Shown here: piece after piece, positions 8,768 to 20,459 of the stretch
How positions within the stretch are numbered: position 1 is the stretch's first letter
Layout: every line of letters starts with the position of its first letter
Assembly (NCBI RefSeq): GCF_001718415.1
Contig: NZ_CP013378.1
Span: 4,402,001-4,466,000, forward strand
From: Burkholderia pseudomultivorans
GTDB lineage: Bacteria; Pseudomonadota; Gammaproteobacteria; Burkholderiales; Burkholderiaceae
Length of the DNA: 64,000 nucleotides
Direction of reading: 5' to 3'
Notes under the pieces: generated by a model
What the model saw: the letters and a program-made list of their open reading frames with translations, nothing else
Databases searched by the model: none
Told to the model about the DNA's origin: nothing
Position numbers and translations under genes: made by a program

Positions 8768-9099
8768 ATGTCTTTAATGCTAGGTGCAAACCCTAACTCG
8801 CCGATAGTGGGCCGTCAAGCCCTTTGATACGGCGAGCCCGCCGGGGGGCCGCATCGCAATTTCGTGCCGCGGAATGATTTTCCTGCTGGCAGCATAACCC
8901 GTCATGACCTGGCGCAATATTTTCCGGCCTATTATTTCGACTATTTGAAAATAAGTGCCGGCATGTGCAGAAGATCAAGAAGTCGCCGATGTAATCGTTT
9001 TTTTGAATTTGTATCGAAACCGATTTCGGGATTATTAATAATGGCTTCAATAATCGGATGAAATGCAACGCGCACCGAAGCCGCTGGCGCGCATGATCG

Positions 9100-9864
9100 T
9101 CAGCCGGCCAGTTCGCGATGCAGCGCGCGAAACTCCTGCGCGAGCTTGTGCCCCGGTTCGAGGTGGATGACGGGCGTCGACTGCTGATGCGACTCGCGGA
9201 TCTTCACCGACGACGTCAGGCGCGACGCGAGCACCGGCAGCCCTTCGCCGACGAGTTCGTCGACCAGCCGCTGCGGCAGGCTCGCGCGCGGCTGGAACTG
9301 GTTGATGACGATCCCTTCCACTTCGAGCGCCCCGTTGTGATCCTGCTGGATCTCCTTGACGTTCTCGAGCAGCGTGTACAGCGCGCGACGCGAGAAATCG
9401 TCGCAATCGAACGGGATCAGGCAGCGCTCGACCGCGATCAGCGCGGAGCGCGTGTAGAAATTCAGCGCGGGCGGCGTGTCGATGTAGACGGCGTCGTACA
9501 TGTCGAGCTCGTTCAGCGCGTCGCGCAGCTTGTAGATCTTGTAGCGCGATTCGAGCTTGCCGTGCAGCGCGTCGAGATCGGGATGCGCGGGCATCACGTC
9601 GAGCCGTTCGAACGGCGTCGGATGGATGAACGACGCGACGTCGACCGGACGGAAATTGAACGTCAGCGCGGTTTCGAAGAAATCGGCGACGCCGGGATGC
9701 GCGTCGGCCGCGCGGTCGCCGAGCAGATAACGGGTCGAATTCGCCTGCGCATCGAGATCGATCACGAGCGTACGCAGCCCTTCGCTCGCGCTGATGGCCG
9801 CCAGGTTGCAGACGATCGTCGATTTGCCCACGCCGCCCTTCTGGTTGAATACGACCCGTCGCAT
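9100..9864 (-). CDS. ParA-family ATPase (orphan, no ParB partner)
   Basis: A 254-residue P-loop ATPase with the deviant Walker A box KGGVGKS (residues 9-15), DLDAQANST switch region and DTPPALNF Walker B-like segment. ParA/MinD-type ATPases move cargo (chromosome, plasmid, or protein organelles) over the nucleoid. No parB-like gene or parS-type repeat cluster is next to it, so it is not a standard partition operon. It lies upstream of the phasin-phaA-phaB genes on the same strand. That position invites the idea of a role in spacing PHA granules, as ParA-like McdA does for carboxysomes; this is inference only. Confidence 0.85.
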   Translation of the reverse strand: MRRVVFNQKGGVGKSTIVCNLAAISASEGLRTLVIDLDAQANSTRYLLGDRAADAHPGVADFFETALTFNFRPVDVASFIHPTPFERLDVMPAHPDLDALHGKLESRYKIYKLRDALNELDMYDAVYIDTPPALNFYTRSALIAVERCLIPFDCDDFSRRALYTLLENVKEIQQDHNGALEVEGIVINQFQPRASLPQRLVDELVGEGLPVLASRLTSSVKIRESHQQSTPVIHLEPGHKLAQEFRALHRELAG

Positions 9865-9969
9865 CGCGTTCCCTCCTCGATCAAAACGTCGAAAGGATCA
9901 GCTTAGCCGGACAATAATGGCGTGCTCATGACGCAGATCGATCCTGTGCAACGGACCGACCGCCCGGAC

Positions 9970-10596
9970 TCACGTGCGGTGCCGGACGACACCCGATACG
10001 TGCCGGTTGCCGGGCACCCACCATCGCCACGGCAGGTCCTGGCCGACGCGGATGCCGATGCGCGGCCCGCGCGCCGGCTCCGCAGGCGGCGGCGTGCCGT
10101 CGTCGACGATTGCGAAGCCGTCACCGGCACTCACCAGATCGATACCGTCCTGCGCACCGTCGATGCCCATGGCCTGCGTCAGCCGGGCCGGCCCGCGACA
10201 CAGATCGCGATCGCTCACGCGCGGCGGGCGCGCGGCGCGCATCCGCTCGATCCCGCGCAGCGGTTCGAGCGCGCGGATCAGCACGCCGGTGCCCGCGCCC
10301 GCCGGGCCGCAGACGCAGTTACAGCACCAGTGCATGCCGTAGGTGAAGTAGACGTACAGATGCCCCGGCGGCCCGAACATCGTCGCGTTGCGCGGCGTCC
10401 TGCCGCGATAGGTATGCGCGGCCGGGTCGATCGCGCCGGCATAGGCTTCCACTTCGACGATCCGTCCTGCGCGGCCGTCAGCCGCTGCGAGAATCTTGTT
10501 GAGCAGTTGCGGCGCGGCTTCGGTGGCGGCGCGATCGAAGAACGCGCGCGGCAGCGGCGTGCCTGGCCAGCCCGGCGCGCGCCTGTTTCGGGTCAT
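9970..10596 (-). CDS. DNA-3-methyladenine glycosylase (AAG/MPG family)
   Basis: A 208-residue protein of the mammalian-type alkyladenine glycosylase family, which excises alkylated purines in base-excision repair. Recognisable segments are EVEAYAGAIDPAAHTYRG (catalytic Glu region), NATMFGPPGHLYVYFTYGMH, CGPAGAGTGVLIRALEP and DLCRGPARLTQAMGID. The ATG at 10596 has a GGAG site seven bases upstream. It stands alone, about 105 bases beyond the start of the parA gene and on the same strand. Confidence 0.92.
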   Translation of the reverse strand: MTRNRRAPGWPGTPLPRAFFDRAATEAAPQLLNKILAAADGRAGRIVEVEAYAGAIDPAAHTYRGRTPRNATMFGPPGHLYVYFTYGMHWCCNCVCGPAGAGTGVLIRALEPLRGIERMRAARPPRVSDRDLCRGPARLTQAMGIDGAQDGIDLVSAGDGFAIVDDGTPPPAEPARGPRIGIRVGQDLPWRWWVPGNRHVSGVVRHRT

Positions 10597-10865
10597 GCGG
10601 CGTCTCCGGCAGATGGACGGCAATGGCGGGCGCCGCCATGCGAAGCGGACGGCAGGCATCGATCGACACGATGGCCGGTCACAGGGGCCGTCATGCGGGA
10701 GGTGATCCCGAAGAACAGCATGTCGGGATGCGGGGCGAGGAGATCGGGGAGTGCGTCGGTCACGTTCCGGACGGGTTGAAAACCGCTCGTGGGCCGTCGT
10801 AAGACACCCCGATCGTATCACCGCTCGTGACTTGGAATCGGCATGCAGGTCGTCCTGCGAGACGA

Positions 10866-11147
10866 CTATGTCTCTTCGCGTCGGGACCGGCGAATCAAAT
10901 GCCGTTCCAGAAACGCGTTGTATCCGAACAGAATCGCCGTCGTGAATGCCAGCCCTCCGGCCGTGAGCGCGCCGGGTGCAACGACACAGCTCAGTGCCGC
11001 TATCCCGACCGACATCGGCAGCGTTCTTCCGAACGCGCCGAGCAGGACGGCAAACCATCCATCGCCATATTCCTTGCTGAATCTGTCGGGATAGATGCCA
11101 TACATCAGAAACTTCACAAGCGGCTTTTGAGAACGACGAAAGCGCAT
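10866..11147 (-). CDS. Small hypothetical membrane protein
   Basis: A 93-residue protein starting MRFRRSQKPLVKFLMYG, with a GGAG ribosome site five bases before the ATG at 11147. After a basic N-terminus there are two hydrophobic segments (about residues 33-55 and 58-75) and a short basic C-terminus. No family was recognised. The neighbouring 10597-10865 stretch (about 270 bases) to mpg holds nothing clear. Confidence 0.6.
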   Translation of the reverse strand: MRFRRSQKPLVKFLMYGIYPDRFSKEYGDGWFAVLLGAFGRTLPMSVGIAALSCVVAPGALTAGGLAFTTAILFGYNAFLERHLIRRSRREET

Positions 11148-11363
11148 GAGGACTCCGGACGTCTGAATCTGTTGCACATCGCCGATCAGGCTCGAGAACC
11201 CGCGGATCCGGGCATGCGCGGGGAGGCTCCATCTCCGCGCAACCACGCATACCGTGCACCACGGACACGGATTGATTCGGCATCCATAAAAAGCGAACTG
11301 CAGTCGGCCCCTCTATCCTGGCGTTTAGTGCCGACAACGCACTCTATCCTCAGAAGCGCCGAC

Positions 11364-11401
11364 AAAAAATGTGGATTTCCTCGCGGGTTACGAGGAAACC
11401 C
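11364..11401 (-). terminator. Orphan intrinsic terminator on the minus strand
   Basis: An eleven-pair stem including one G-U pair (11391-11401 with 11373-11383, seven-base loop) is followed on the minus strand, after three bases, by six U (11364-11369). No annotated gene ends here: ssb already has its own terminator upstream at 11552-11580. It may end a small RNA or act as a backup terminator. Confidence 0.55.
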
Positions 11402-11551
11402 CCTCGCCGCCGCCAGCCCACCGGAAATGACTTGCGACCGCACTGTGGCGGACTGTAAAGCGCGGCCTTCGAACCGGACCTCCCCTACGTCGGCGACACG
11501 CCGCCGACCGCCGCGACACGCTGCGGCCAGAAAGCCCGGAATCCTCGCCAC

Positions 11552-11580
11552 AAAAAGAAAAACCCCGCCAAAAGGCGGGG
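11552..11580 (-). terminator. ssb intrinsic terminator
   Basis: Seven G-C pairs (CCCCGCC 11563-11569 with GGCGGGG 11574-11580) close an AAAA loop (UUUU in the minus-strand RNA) and are followed on the minus strand by a T-rich run across 11552-11562. It lies 31 bases beyond the ssb stop. Confidence 0.85.
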
Positions 11581-11610
11581 TTGATCTTCACGGCTTCCGC
11601 GTGCGGGAAA

Positions 11611-12153
11611 TCAGAACGGAATATCGTCATCCATCTCGTCGAAGCCGCCACCGGCCGGCGCGCTCGGACGGCTCTGCCCGCCGCCACCGCCACGCGCCGC
11701 GCCGCCGGCACGACCGCCGCCACCGCCGCGTTCCATCTGCTCGCCGCGACCGCCACCACCACCGTAGCCGCCGCCATAACCGCCTTCGTCACCGCCGCCA
11801 CCGCCGCCGCCCGAACCGCCGCGGCCGCCGAGCATCTGCATCTGGTCGGCGACGATTTCGGTCGAGTAGCGGTCCTGGCCGTCCTGGCCCTGCCACTTGC
11901 GCGTGCGGATGCGGCCCTCGATATAGACCGACGAACCCTTCTTCAGGTACTCGCTGACGATTTCCGCGAGGCGGCCGAAGAACGCGACGCGATGCCACTC
12001 GGTCATTTCCTTGAACTCGCCGCTTGCCTTGTCCTTGTAGCGATCGGTCGTCGCGAGACGGATGTTCGCAACCGCGTCGCCGCTCGGCAGATAACGGACT
12101 TCAGGATCGGCGCCGAGATTGCCGACGAGGATCACCTTGTTGACGGATGCCAT
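11611..12153 (-). CDS. ssb: Single-stranded DNA-binding protein
   Basis: A 180-residue SSB. The N-terminal OB-fold ([21 protein letters not shown] to about residue 110) binds ssDNA. A Gly-rich linker with [12 protein letters not shown] repeats follows, then the acidic tip DEMDDDIPF that recruits replication and repair partners. The ATG at 12153 is the conserved start. Downstream is a clean terminator. It is near uvrA, as in many proteobacteria, but here an MFS gene separates them and no LexA-type box was seen. Confidence 0.97.
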   Translation of the reverse strand: MASVNKVILVGNLGADPEVRYLPSGDAVANIRLATTDRYKDKASGEFKEMTEWHRVAFFGRLAEIVSEYLKKGSSVYIEGRIRTRKWQGQDGQDRYSTEIVADQMQMLGGRGGSGGGGGGGDEGGYGGGYGGGGGRGEQMERGGGGGRAGGAARGGGGGQSRPSAPAGGGFDEMDDDIPF

Positions 12154-12253
12154 GTATTTCTCCAGTAGATTCGATGCCGGGCCGCCCGCGAATGCGTCGG
12201 GGCGGCCCGCCGGGCGAGCCGGCAAGCTGGCCGGCGCCTGCCCGGATAAAGGA

Positions 12254-13441
12254 TCAGGCCTTGCGCGGCGGCGCTTTCATGCTGGCCGCGATTATAAGCC
12301 ACGCGGCAACGAGCCCCGAGCACGCGAAGAACACCGTGTTCGCGCCGCCGTGCTTCAGCAGCCAGCCGCCCACGACGCCACCGAGCGCAAGCCCGACCGA
12401 CTGCGTGGTGTTGTAGACGCCCGTGGCCGCGCCCTTGCGCGAACCGGGCGCCAGCTTCGACACGAGCGAAGGCTGCGACGCCTCCAGGATGTTGAAGCCG
12501 AGGAAGTACACGAACAGGATCGCCGCCACAATCATGATGGTATGCGGCGCGCTGCCGAGCAGCAATTGGCCGATCAGGATAGCCAGGATGCCGCCGAGCA
12601 GCACCGGCTTCATCTTGCCCCGTTTCTCCGCGACGATGATCGCCGGCACCATCATCACGAACGCGAGCCCCATCACCGGCAGGTACACCTTCCAGTGCGA
12701 CGCGACCGGCAGGCCGCCGTCGACCAGCAGGCGCGGCACCACGAGGAACAGCGCCGTCTGCGTCGCGTGCAGCACGAGCACGCCGAAGTTCAGGCGCAGC
12801 AGTTCGGTGTTGTGCAGCACTTCCGCGAACGGCGCAGGCACGTGCACGGGCTTCGCGGCGTTGGGGACGATCCACAGCACGACGCCGATCGCGAGGATCG
12901 ACAGCACGCCGACGATCGCAAAGAGCCCGCTCATCCCGACCCAGTGGAACACGATCGGCGCGCCGACGATCGCCACCGCGAACGACATGCCGATCGAGCC
13001 GCCGACCATCGCCATCGCCTTCGTGCGGTTCTGCTCGGAGGTCAGGTCGGCGATGAACGCGAGCACCGCGGACGATACCGCGCCCATCCCCTGGATCACG
13101 CGGCCGACGATGATCCACGTGATGTCGTGCGCGAACGCGGCGACGAAGCTGCCGAGCGCGAAGATCAGCAGGCCGGTCGCGATCACGGGCTTGCGGCCGA
13201 ACTTGTCCGACGCCCACCCGTAGAAGATGTACAGCAGCGACTGCGTGACGCCGTAGGCCCCGAGCGCGATGCCGACGAGCAGCACGTTGTCGCCGCCCGG
13301 GATGGTTTTCGCGTAGACCGAGAACACCGGCATGATCATGAACAGGCCGAGCATGCGCAACGCGAAGATCGCCGCGAGCGACGTGGTCGCGCGCAGTTCG
13401 GGCGCAGTCATGCGGGAAGACGTGGCGGACGGATTGGACAT
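12254..13441 (-). CDS. MFS transporter (12-TM efflux-type)
   Basis: A 395-residue major facilitator protein with about twelve hydrophobic helices and the loop 2-3 signature [13 protein letters not shown] typical of drug/H+ antiporters. TM1 begins after a polar N-terminus (MSNPSATSS). The ATG at 13441 is supported by length and similarity of the first helix ([17 protein letters not shown]). It ends 100 bases before ssb on the same strand. Two strong palindromes lie in its leader (13471-13488 and 13528-13545). The substrate cannot be told from sequence. Confidence 0.85.
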   Translation of the reverse strand: MSNPSATSSRMTAPELRATTSLAAIFALRMLGLFMIMPVFSVYAKTIPGGDNVLLVGIALGAYGVTQSLLYIFYGWASDKFGRKPVIATGLLIFALGSFVAAFAHDITWIIVGRVIQGMGAVSSAVLAFIADLTSEQNRTKAMAMVGGSIGMSFAVAIVGAPIVFHWVGMSGLFAIVGVLSILAIGVVLWIVPNAAKPVHVPAPFAEVLHNTELLRLNFGVLVLHATQTALFLVVPRLLVDGGLPVASHWKVYLPVMGLAFVMMVPAIIVAEKRGKMKPVLLGGILAILIGQLLLGSAPHTIMIVAAILFVYFLGFNILEASQPSLVSKLAPGSRKGAATGVYNTTQSVGLALGGVVGGWLLKHGGANTVFFACSGLVAAWLIIAASMKAPPRKA

Positions 13442-13470
13442 CGGGATTGAATTTCGAATGATCGGAATGT

Positions 13471-13488
13471 CCGCCCGCTGGCGGGCGG
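13471..13488. promoter_or_regulatory. Perfect hairpin in the MFS gene leader
   Basis: CCGCCCGC-TG-GCGGGCGG, eight perfect pairs with a two-base centre, 30 bases upstream of the MFS start. It could be an operator for a local regulator or an RNA structure close to the ribosome site. Confidence 0.35.
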
Positions 13489-13527
13489 CGGAAGATCAGC
13501 GCCGGACGATCGGCAAGGCGTGACGCA

Positions 13528-13545
13528 GGCGGCCTGCAGGCCGCC
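13528..13545. promoter_or_regulatory. 18-base perfect palindrome between the MFS gene and uvrA
   Basis: GGCGGCCTG-CAGGCCGCC without spacer, in the divergent region between the MFS transporter and uvrA, about 90 bases from the MFS start. Such a palindrome could bind a dimeric repressor; no regulator gene is adjacent. Confidence 0.3.
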
Positions 13546-13685
13546 CCGGAACCGCGCGGCGCGGCTGCTTTCCTCGACACGGGAACGCCTTGCTGCCACC
13601 TGCTGCAAAGGCCGGGGGCCCCCAACGACGGTCTCGAAAAGCCGTTATAGTAGCAGGTTTGGTTCCCTCCATTTTCGCCAGGTTC

Positions 13686-16571
<2,886 letters not shown>

Positions 16572-16695
16572 CCCCTCCTCCCCGCGCGGCCGTCCGGCCG
16601 CGCGCGCCTCGTCCGGGCCGCGCCGTCGGCCCCGCGTTTTCCCCTCTGTGTTTACACCACGCGCCAAAGGCCCGCTTGCGGACCATAATGGCGGC

Positions 16696-16701
16696 TATAC
16701 T
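16696..16701 (+). promoter_or_regulatory. -10-like TATACT before the AI-2E family gene
   Basis: TATACT with a TTGCGG hexamer 14 bases upstream (16676-16681); that spacing is short for sigma70, so only the -10 is credible. It lies about 105 bases before the start codon at 16807. Confidence 0.35.
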
Positions 16702-16806
16702 TTACGGTCGTAAGCTTCGCCGCACGCCCCGATCCGGTGCGACGCCGGGCGAGCACCGCTGCACCGCGCATCGGGCGGGACGGCACACGAACGACAGGAA
16801 TCCACG

Positions 16807-17889
16807 ATGGAGAAGCAACAAGAGTCGCGCGACGCGCAAAACCGCGAGCCGCACCTGCGCAGTGTGCGGCTGACGAGCGACTTCAGCCTGCCGAAAATGT
16901 CGGCAATCGAGATCGGCAGCTACGTGTTCGCCATCGTCGCGATGTGGCTCGTCATCGAGCTGAAGCTGCTCGGCGGGCTGCTGGCCGGCCTGCTCGTCTA
17001 TCAGCTGATCCACACGATCGCCCCCGCGATCGAACGCCATACCACCAGCATGCGTGCGCGCTGGGTCGCCGTCGTGCTGCTCGCGATCGCGATCGTCGGC
17101 GGCCTCACCGGCCTGTCGATCGGCATCGTCGAGCATTTCGAGCACACGGTGCCGAACCTGCAGAGCCTGCTCGACCAGCTGATGCAGATCGTCGAGCAGA
17201 CCCGCGCGCGCACGCCGGAGTGGATCGCGAACCTGCTGCCGGTCGACGTCGAACAGATGAAGACGAAGGCCGCGGTGCTGATGCACTCGCACATGGACCA
17301 GCTCCAGCAAGGCGGCAAGAACGTCGCGCGCGGCTTCGGCCACGTGCTGTTCGGGATGATCATCGGCGCGATGATCGCGATCGGCGTCGAGCACGGCAAG
17401 GCGCGCCGCCCGCTGTCGACGGCGCTCGTCACGCGCGTGTCGCGCTTCGCCGACGCGTTCCGCCGGATCGTGTTCGCGCAGATCAAGATCTCGGCGATCA
17501 ACGCGGCGTTCACCGGCATCTACCTGCTCGTCGCGCTGCCGATCTTCCATCAGCGGCTGCCGCTGTCGAAGACGCTGGTGCTGGTCACCTTCATCGTCGG
17601 CCTGCTGCCCGTGATCGGCAACCTGATCTCGAACACGCTGATCGTCGCCGTGTCGCTGTCGGTCAGCATGGGCACCGCGATCGCATCGCTCGCGTTCCTC
17701 GTGATCATCCACAAGCTCGAATACTTCCTGAACGCGAAGATCATCGGCGGCCAGATCGAATCGCGTGCGTGGGAACTGCTGCTCGCGATGCTGATCATGG
17801 AAGCCGCGTTCGGGCTGCCGGGCGTGATCGCCGCGCCGATCTTCTATGCGTACCTGAAGCGCGAGCTGTACATGCTGCGGTTGATCTGA
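16807..17889 (+). CDS. AI-2E family (PerM-like) transporter
   Basis: A 360-residue integral membrane protein of the AI-2E/PerM family. It has a polar N-terminus, two close hydrophobic pairs at about 35-60 and 80-100, a soluble stretch at about 110-165, then a dense bundle of helices to the C-terminus with VTFIVGLLPVIGNLISNT. Family members include TqsA (AI-2 export) and ion exchangers, so the substrate is open. AGGAAT precedes the ATG. A strong bidirectional terminator separates it from purU. Confidence 0.85.
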   Translation: MEKQQESRDAQNREPHLRSVRLTSDFSLPKMSAIEIGSYVFAIVAMWLVIELKLLGGLLAGLLVYQLIHTIAPAIERHTTSMRARWVAVVLLAIAIVGGLTGLSIGIVEHFEHTVPNLQSLLDQLMQIVEQTRARTPEWIANLLPVDVEQMKTKAAVLMHSHMDQLQQGGKNVARGFGHVLFGMIIGAMIAIGVEHGKARRPLSTALVTRVSRFADAFRRIVFAQIKISAINAAFTGIYLLVALPIFHQRLPLSKTLVLVTFIVGLLPVIGNLISNTLIVAVSLSVSMGTAIASLAFLVIIHKLEYFLNAKIIGGQIESRAWELLLAMLIMEAAFGLPGVIAAPIFYAYLKRELYMLRLI

Positions 17890-17910
17890 CGCCCGCAGCC
17901 CGCACGATAA

Positions 17911-17945
17911 AAAAAGCCGCGCCCTTCACGGGGCGCGGCTTTTCC
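17911..17945. terminator. Bidirectional terminator between the AI-2E gene and purU
   Basis: Eleven pairs (17914-17924 with 17931-17941, six-base loop), flanked by an A-run on the left and TTT on the right. It serves the plus-strand transporter and the minus-strand purU transcript. Confidence 0.85.
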
Positions 17946-18003
17946 GTTTGCGGCGGCCTGGCTTGCCGGTCGATCGCCGGTCGGGCACCGGCCGGCCGGG
18001 CGA

Positions 18004-18888
18004 TCAGCGGAACACGACCGTCTTCGTGCCGTTCAGCACGATCCGGTGCTCGACGTGCCACTTCACCGCGCGCGCGAGCGTCACGCACTCGACGTCGCGG
18101 CCGATCGCGGTGAGCTGGTCGGGCGTCATGCTGTGATCGACGCGCTCGACTTCCTGCTCGATGATCGGGCCTTCGTCGAGGTCGGTCGTCACGTAGTGCG
18201 CCGTCGCGCCGATCAGCTTCACGCCGCGGTCGAACGCCTGGTAGTACGGCTTCGCGCCCTTGAAGCTCGGCAGGAACGAATGATGGATGTTGATCGCGCG
18301 GCCGGCGAGCTGCCGGCACAGGTTCGGCGACAGGATCTGCATGTAGCGCGCGAGCACGACCAGATCGGCGCGGTTCTCCTCGATCACCTCCAGCACGCGC
18401 GCTTCCTGCGCGGCCTTCGCCGCCTCGGACGCACCGGCGGCCAGCGGGAAGTGATGGAACGGCACGTTGTAGCTCGCGGCGAGCTGGTAGAAGTCCTTGT
18501 GATTCGACACGATCGCCGCGATCTCGATCGGCAGCTGGCCGGTGCGATAGCGGAACAGCAGGTCGTTCAGGCAGTGGCCGATCTTCGACACCATGATCAC
18601 GACGCGCGGCTTCACGGCCGCGTCGTGCAGTTCCCAGCGCATCGCGAACTGCTCGGCGAGCGGCGCGAACTCCTCGCGCAGCCGCTCGAGCGCCGACGCG
18701 GCATCCGCGCCGCCGCCGTCCTGCTCGAAATGCACGCGCATGAAGAATTCGCCGGTACGGCTGTCGCCGAACTGCGCCGAATCGAGGATGTTGTTGCTGC
18801 GCTCGAACAGGAAGCCCGAGACCGCATGGACGATGCCGTGCCGGTCCGGACACGACAGTTTCAAGATAAAGCTGTGATCGGTCGACAT
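18004..18888 (-). CDS. purU: Formyltetrahydrofolate deformylase
   Basis: A 294-residue enzyme hydrolysing 10-formyl-THF to THF and formate. The N-terminal ACT domain (FILKLSCPDRHGIVHAVSGF) is followed by a formyltransferase-type catalytic domain with INIHHSFLPSFKGA (catalytic His) and HYVTTDLDEGPIIEQ (catalytic Asp). GGGAG lies nine bases before the ATG at 18888. It is the last of a minus-strand run with the NUDIX, LysE and apt genes; a 67-base gap separates it from the NUDIX stop. Confidence 0.96.
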   Translation of the reverse strand: MSTDHSFILKLSCPDRHGIVHAVSGFLFERSNNILDSAQFGDSRTGEFFMRVHFEQDGGGADAASALERLREEFAPLAEQFAMRWELHDAAVKPRVVIMVSKIGHCLNDLLFRYRTGQLPIEIAAIVSNHKDFYQLAASYNVPFHHFPLAAGASEAAKAAQEARVLEVIEENRADLVVLARYMQILSPNLCRQLAGRAINIHHSFLPSFKGAKPYYQAFDRGVKLIGATAHYVTTDLDEGPIIEQEVERVDHSMTPDQLTAIGRDVECVTLARAVKWHVEHRIVLNGTKTVVFR

Positions 18889-18955
18889 GACCGCTACTCC
18901 CTTCGTTTCCGTATTCGTCAAATGGCCCGTTCGCGCCGCCGGGCCGCGCACCGCG

Positions 18956-19813
18956 TCATGCGGCCGTCGCGAACAGCGCGTCGATGCCCGCCGCGTCGGC
19001 CGCCGCGAGCCAGCGATGGCGCAGCAGCGTGTCGAGCATCGCGAGGCTCGCGTCCACCGTCGCGCGGCCGTCGCGCAGCCAGCCGATCACCTCGGGCACG
19101 CCGGCCAGCAGGTGTTCGGCCACTTCGCCGTCCTGGTTGTGCGGCGCGAAGTCGTGCGGCAGCGGCAGGTCGTACACGAAGATCAGTTCGGACTGCGTGC
19201 CCTCCGGCAGCGAGCAGAGCACCTGCACCGCGCGGCCCGCGATCGCGCGCGCCGCGAGCCCGGCCGGGATGCCGGCCTCTTCCCAGCATTCCTTGGTCAG
19301 CGTCTCGTGAACGCCGAGGCCCCAGCCGATGCCGCCCGCGACGACGTTGTCGAGCATGCCGGGATCGGTCGCCTTGGTCGCGCTGCGGCGGCCCAGCCAC
19401 ATCTGCGGCACCGCCGGCGCGTCCGGCGCAGCCGCATATTCTACGATGCCGTTCAGGTGTACCGCATAAGTCTGCGTGCCGAAAAAGCGCGACGCGGCCC
19501 GCTCGATATACGCGAGCGGCGGATCGTCGAAGCGGTTGCGGATCGCGTAGATCTCGTCGCGCCAGCCGGGAATCGCCCCTTCGGCCGCGAGCGCGCCGAT
19601 CGCGCTCGCCAGCGCCATGCTGCGCGCGTCGACCGTGTCGTAGCGCGCCGACAGCACGACGCGCGTGTCGGTCAGCTCGAACACGTCGGGCCAGCGCGCG
19701 AGCTTCGCGATGTCGTGCCGGCGCACCCAGCCGACCGCCTGCCCGGCGATCTCGAAACGCAGGTGCGCGGCCGGATCGAAGCGGCGCGCGGCCGCGATAC
19801 AGGGAAACGTCAT
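18956..19813 (-). CDS. NUDIX hydrolase with DUF4743 N-terminal domain
   Basis: A 285-residue protein with an N-terminal DUF4743-like domain (about 1-120) and a C-terminal NUDIX fold. The NUDIX box reads GIGWGLGVHETLTKECWEEAGI: the Glu pair WEEAGI is intact, though the usual Arg-Glu pair appears as Lys-Glu. Relatives are fused to or resemble thiamin-pyrophosphokinase-associated NUDIX enzymes of fungi and plants, with suggested activity on oxidised thiamin diphosphates. The ATG at 19813 lies five bases after the LysE gene stop, so the two are in one operon. Confidence 0.82.
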   Translation of the reverse strand: MTFPCIAAARRFDPAAHLRFEIAGQAVGWVRRHDIAKLARWPDVFELTDTRVVLSARYDTVDARSMALASAIGALAAEGAIPGWRDEIYAIRNRFDDPPLAYIERAASRFFGTQTYAVHLNGIVEYAAAPDAPAVPQMWLGRRSATKATDPGMLDNVVAGGIGWGLGVHETLTKECWEEAGIPAGLAARAIAGRAVQVLCSLPEGTQSELIFVYDLPLPHDFAPHNQDGEVAEHLLAGVPEVIGWLRDGRATVDASLAMLDTLLRHRWLAAADAAGIDALFATAA

Positions 19814-19818
19814 CGTCG

Positions 19819-20433
19819 TCAGTCCTTCAGCGCCACGCGGATGCCGATCGCGATGAAGGTCGCGCCGGCGAGCCGGTCGAGCCACACGCCGGCCTTCGGC
19901 CGCCGCTTCAGCCACGCGCCGATCATGCCCGCGCCGACGCCGAACAGCGAGAAGATCGCGGCCGTCTGCAGCATGAACAGCGCGCCGAGCTCGAACATCT
20001 GCAGCGTCACGCCCTGCGCGCCGTGCGGATCGACGAACTGCGGCAGGAACACGACGAAGAACAGCGTGACCTTCGGGTTCATCAGGTTGCCGATCACGCT
20101 CTGCCGGAAAATCACGCCGAGCGGCTGCGGCGGGCGCGCATGCGCGTTCGCGAGCCCCTGGCTGCGCAGCGCCTTGATGCCGATCCATACCAGGTACGCG
20201 GCGCCCGCGAGCTTCAGGATCTGGAACGCGACCGGCGACGAGCGCAGCACGGCCGCGACGCCGAGCGCCGCCAGCGTCGTGTGGAACAGGATCCCGGCCG
20301 TGAAGCCGAGCGCGGCGACGAAGCCGGCCGCGCGGCCCTGCGAGATGCCGCGCGCGAGCACCTGCAGGTTGTCGGGACCCGGCGCGAACGTGATCGCGAT
20401 CGAGGTGGCGAGAAACAGCATGAAGTTCGGCAT
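19819..20433 (-). CDS. LysE/RhtB-family amino-acid exporter
   Basis: A 204-residue six-helix inner-membrane protein. The first helix and loop ITFAPGPDNLQVLARGISQGRAAGF are the LysE/RhtB signature, and FRQSVIGNLMNPKVTLFFVVFLPQF is the conserved central motif. These proteins export amino acids or homoserine lactone-like compounds by proton antiport; the substrate is unknown. It starts 26 bases downstream of apt. Confidence 0.9.
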   Translation of the reverse strand: MPNFMLFLATSIAITFAPGPDNLQVLARGISQGRAAGFVAALGFTAGILFHTTLAALGVAAVLRSSPVAFQILKLAGAAYLVWIGIKALRSQGLANAHARPPQPLGVIFRQSVIGNLMNPKVTLFFVVFLPQFVDPHGAQGVTLQMFELGALFMLQTAAIFSLFGVGAGMIGAWLKRRPKAGVWLDRLAGATFIAIGIRVALKD

Positions 20434-20459
20434 CGTGGCCTCGCTGCGTGGGCCGGCGC

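Larger units (their letters stand above)
8625..9099. other. AT-rich intergenic island between phaP and parA
   Basis: About 475 bases without a supported gene and clearly lower in GC than the rest of the window from roughly 8700 to 9065. Short frames on both strands exist only because stops are unevenly spread and have no ribosome sites. It holds an inverted repeat at 8701-8728, a 15-base palindrome at 8753-8767 and a 12-base perfect palindrome ATTATTAATAAT near 9033-9044. Confidence 0.6.
11148..11610. other. Gene-poor stretch between ssb and the small membrane protein
   Basis: About 460 bases with no supported protein gene. It contains the ssb terminator (11552-11580) and a second minus-strand terminator-like hairpin about 170 bases further on (11364-11401), which leaves room for a small transcript between them. 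Confidence 0.5.

Noticed and set aside
8793..9068. Short frames on both strands in the AT-rich island (8793-9068 minus, 8864-9061 plus)
   Set aside because: No ribosome site, no family resemblance, and the two overlap each other antisense; more likely regulatory DNA.
9100..9970. The ParA gene as part of a plasmid or chromosome partition locus near an origin
   Set aside because: No parB, parS-like repeats, dnaA boxes or replication genes are close by.
16585..16606. GC-rich hairpin after uvrA as an intrinsic terminator
   Set aside because: A good stem but no U-run on the plus strand; not counted as a terminator.
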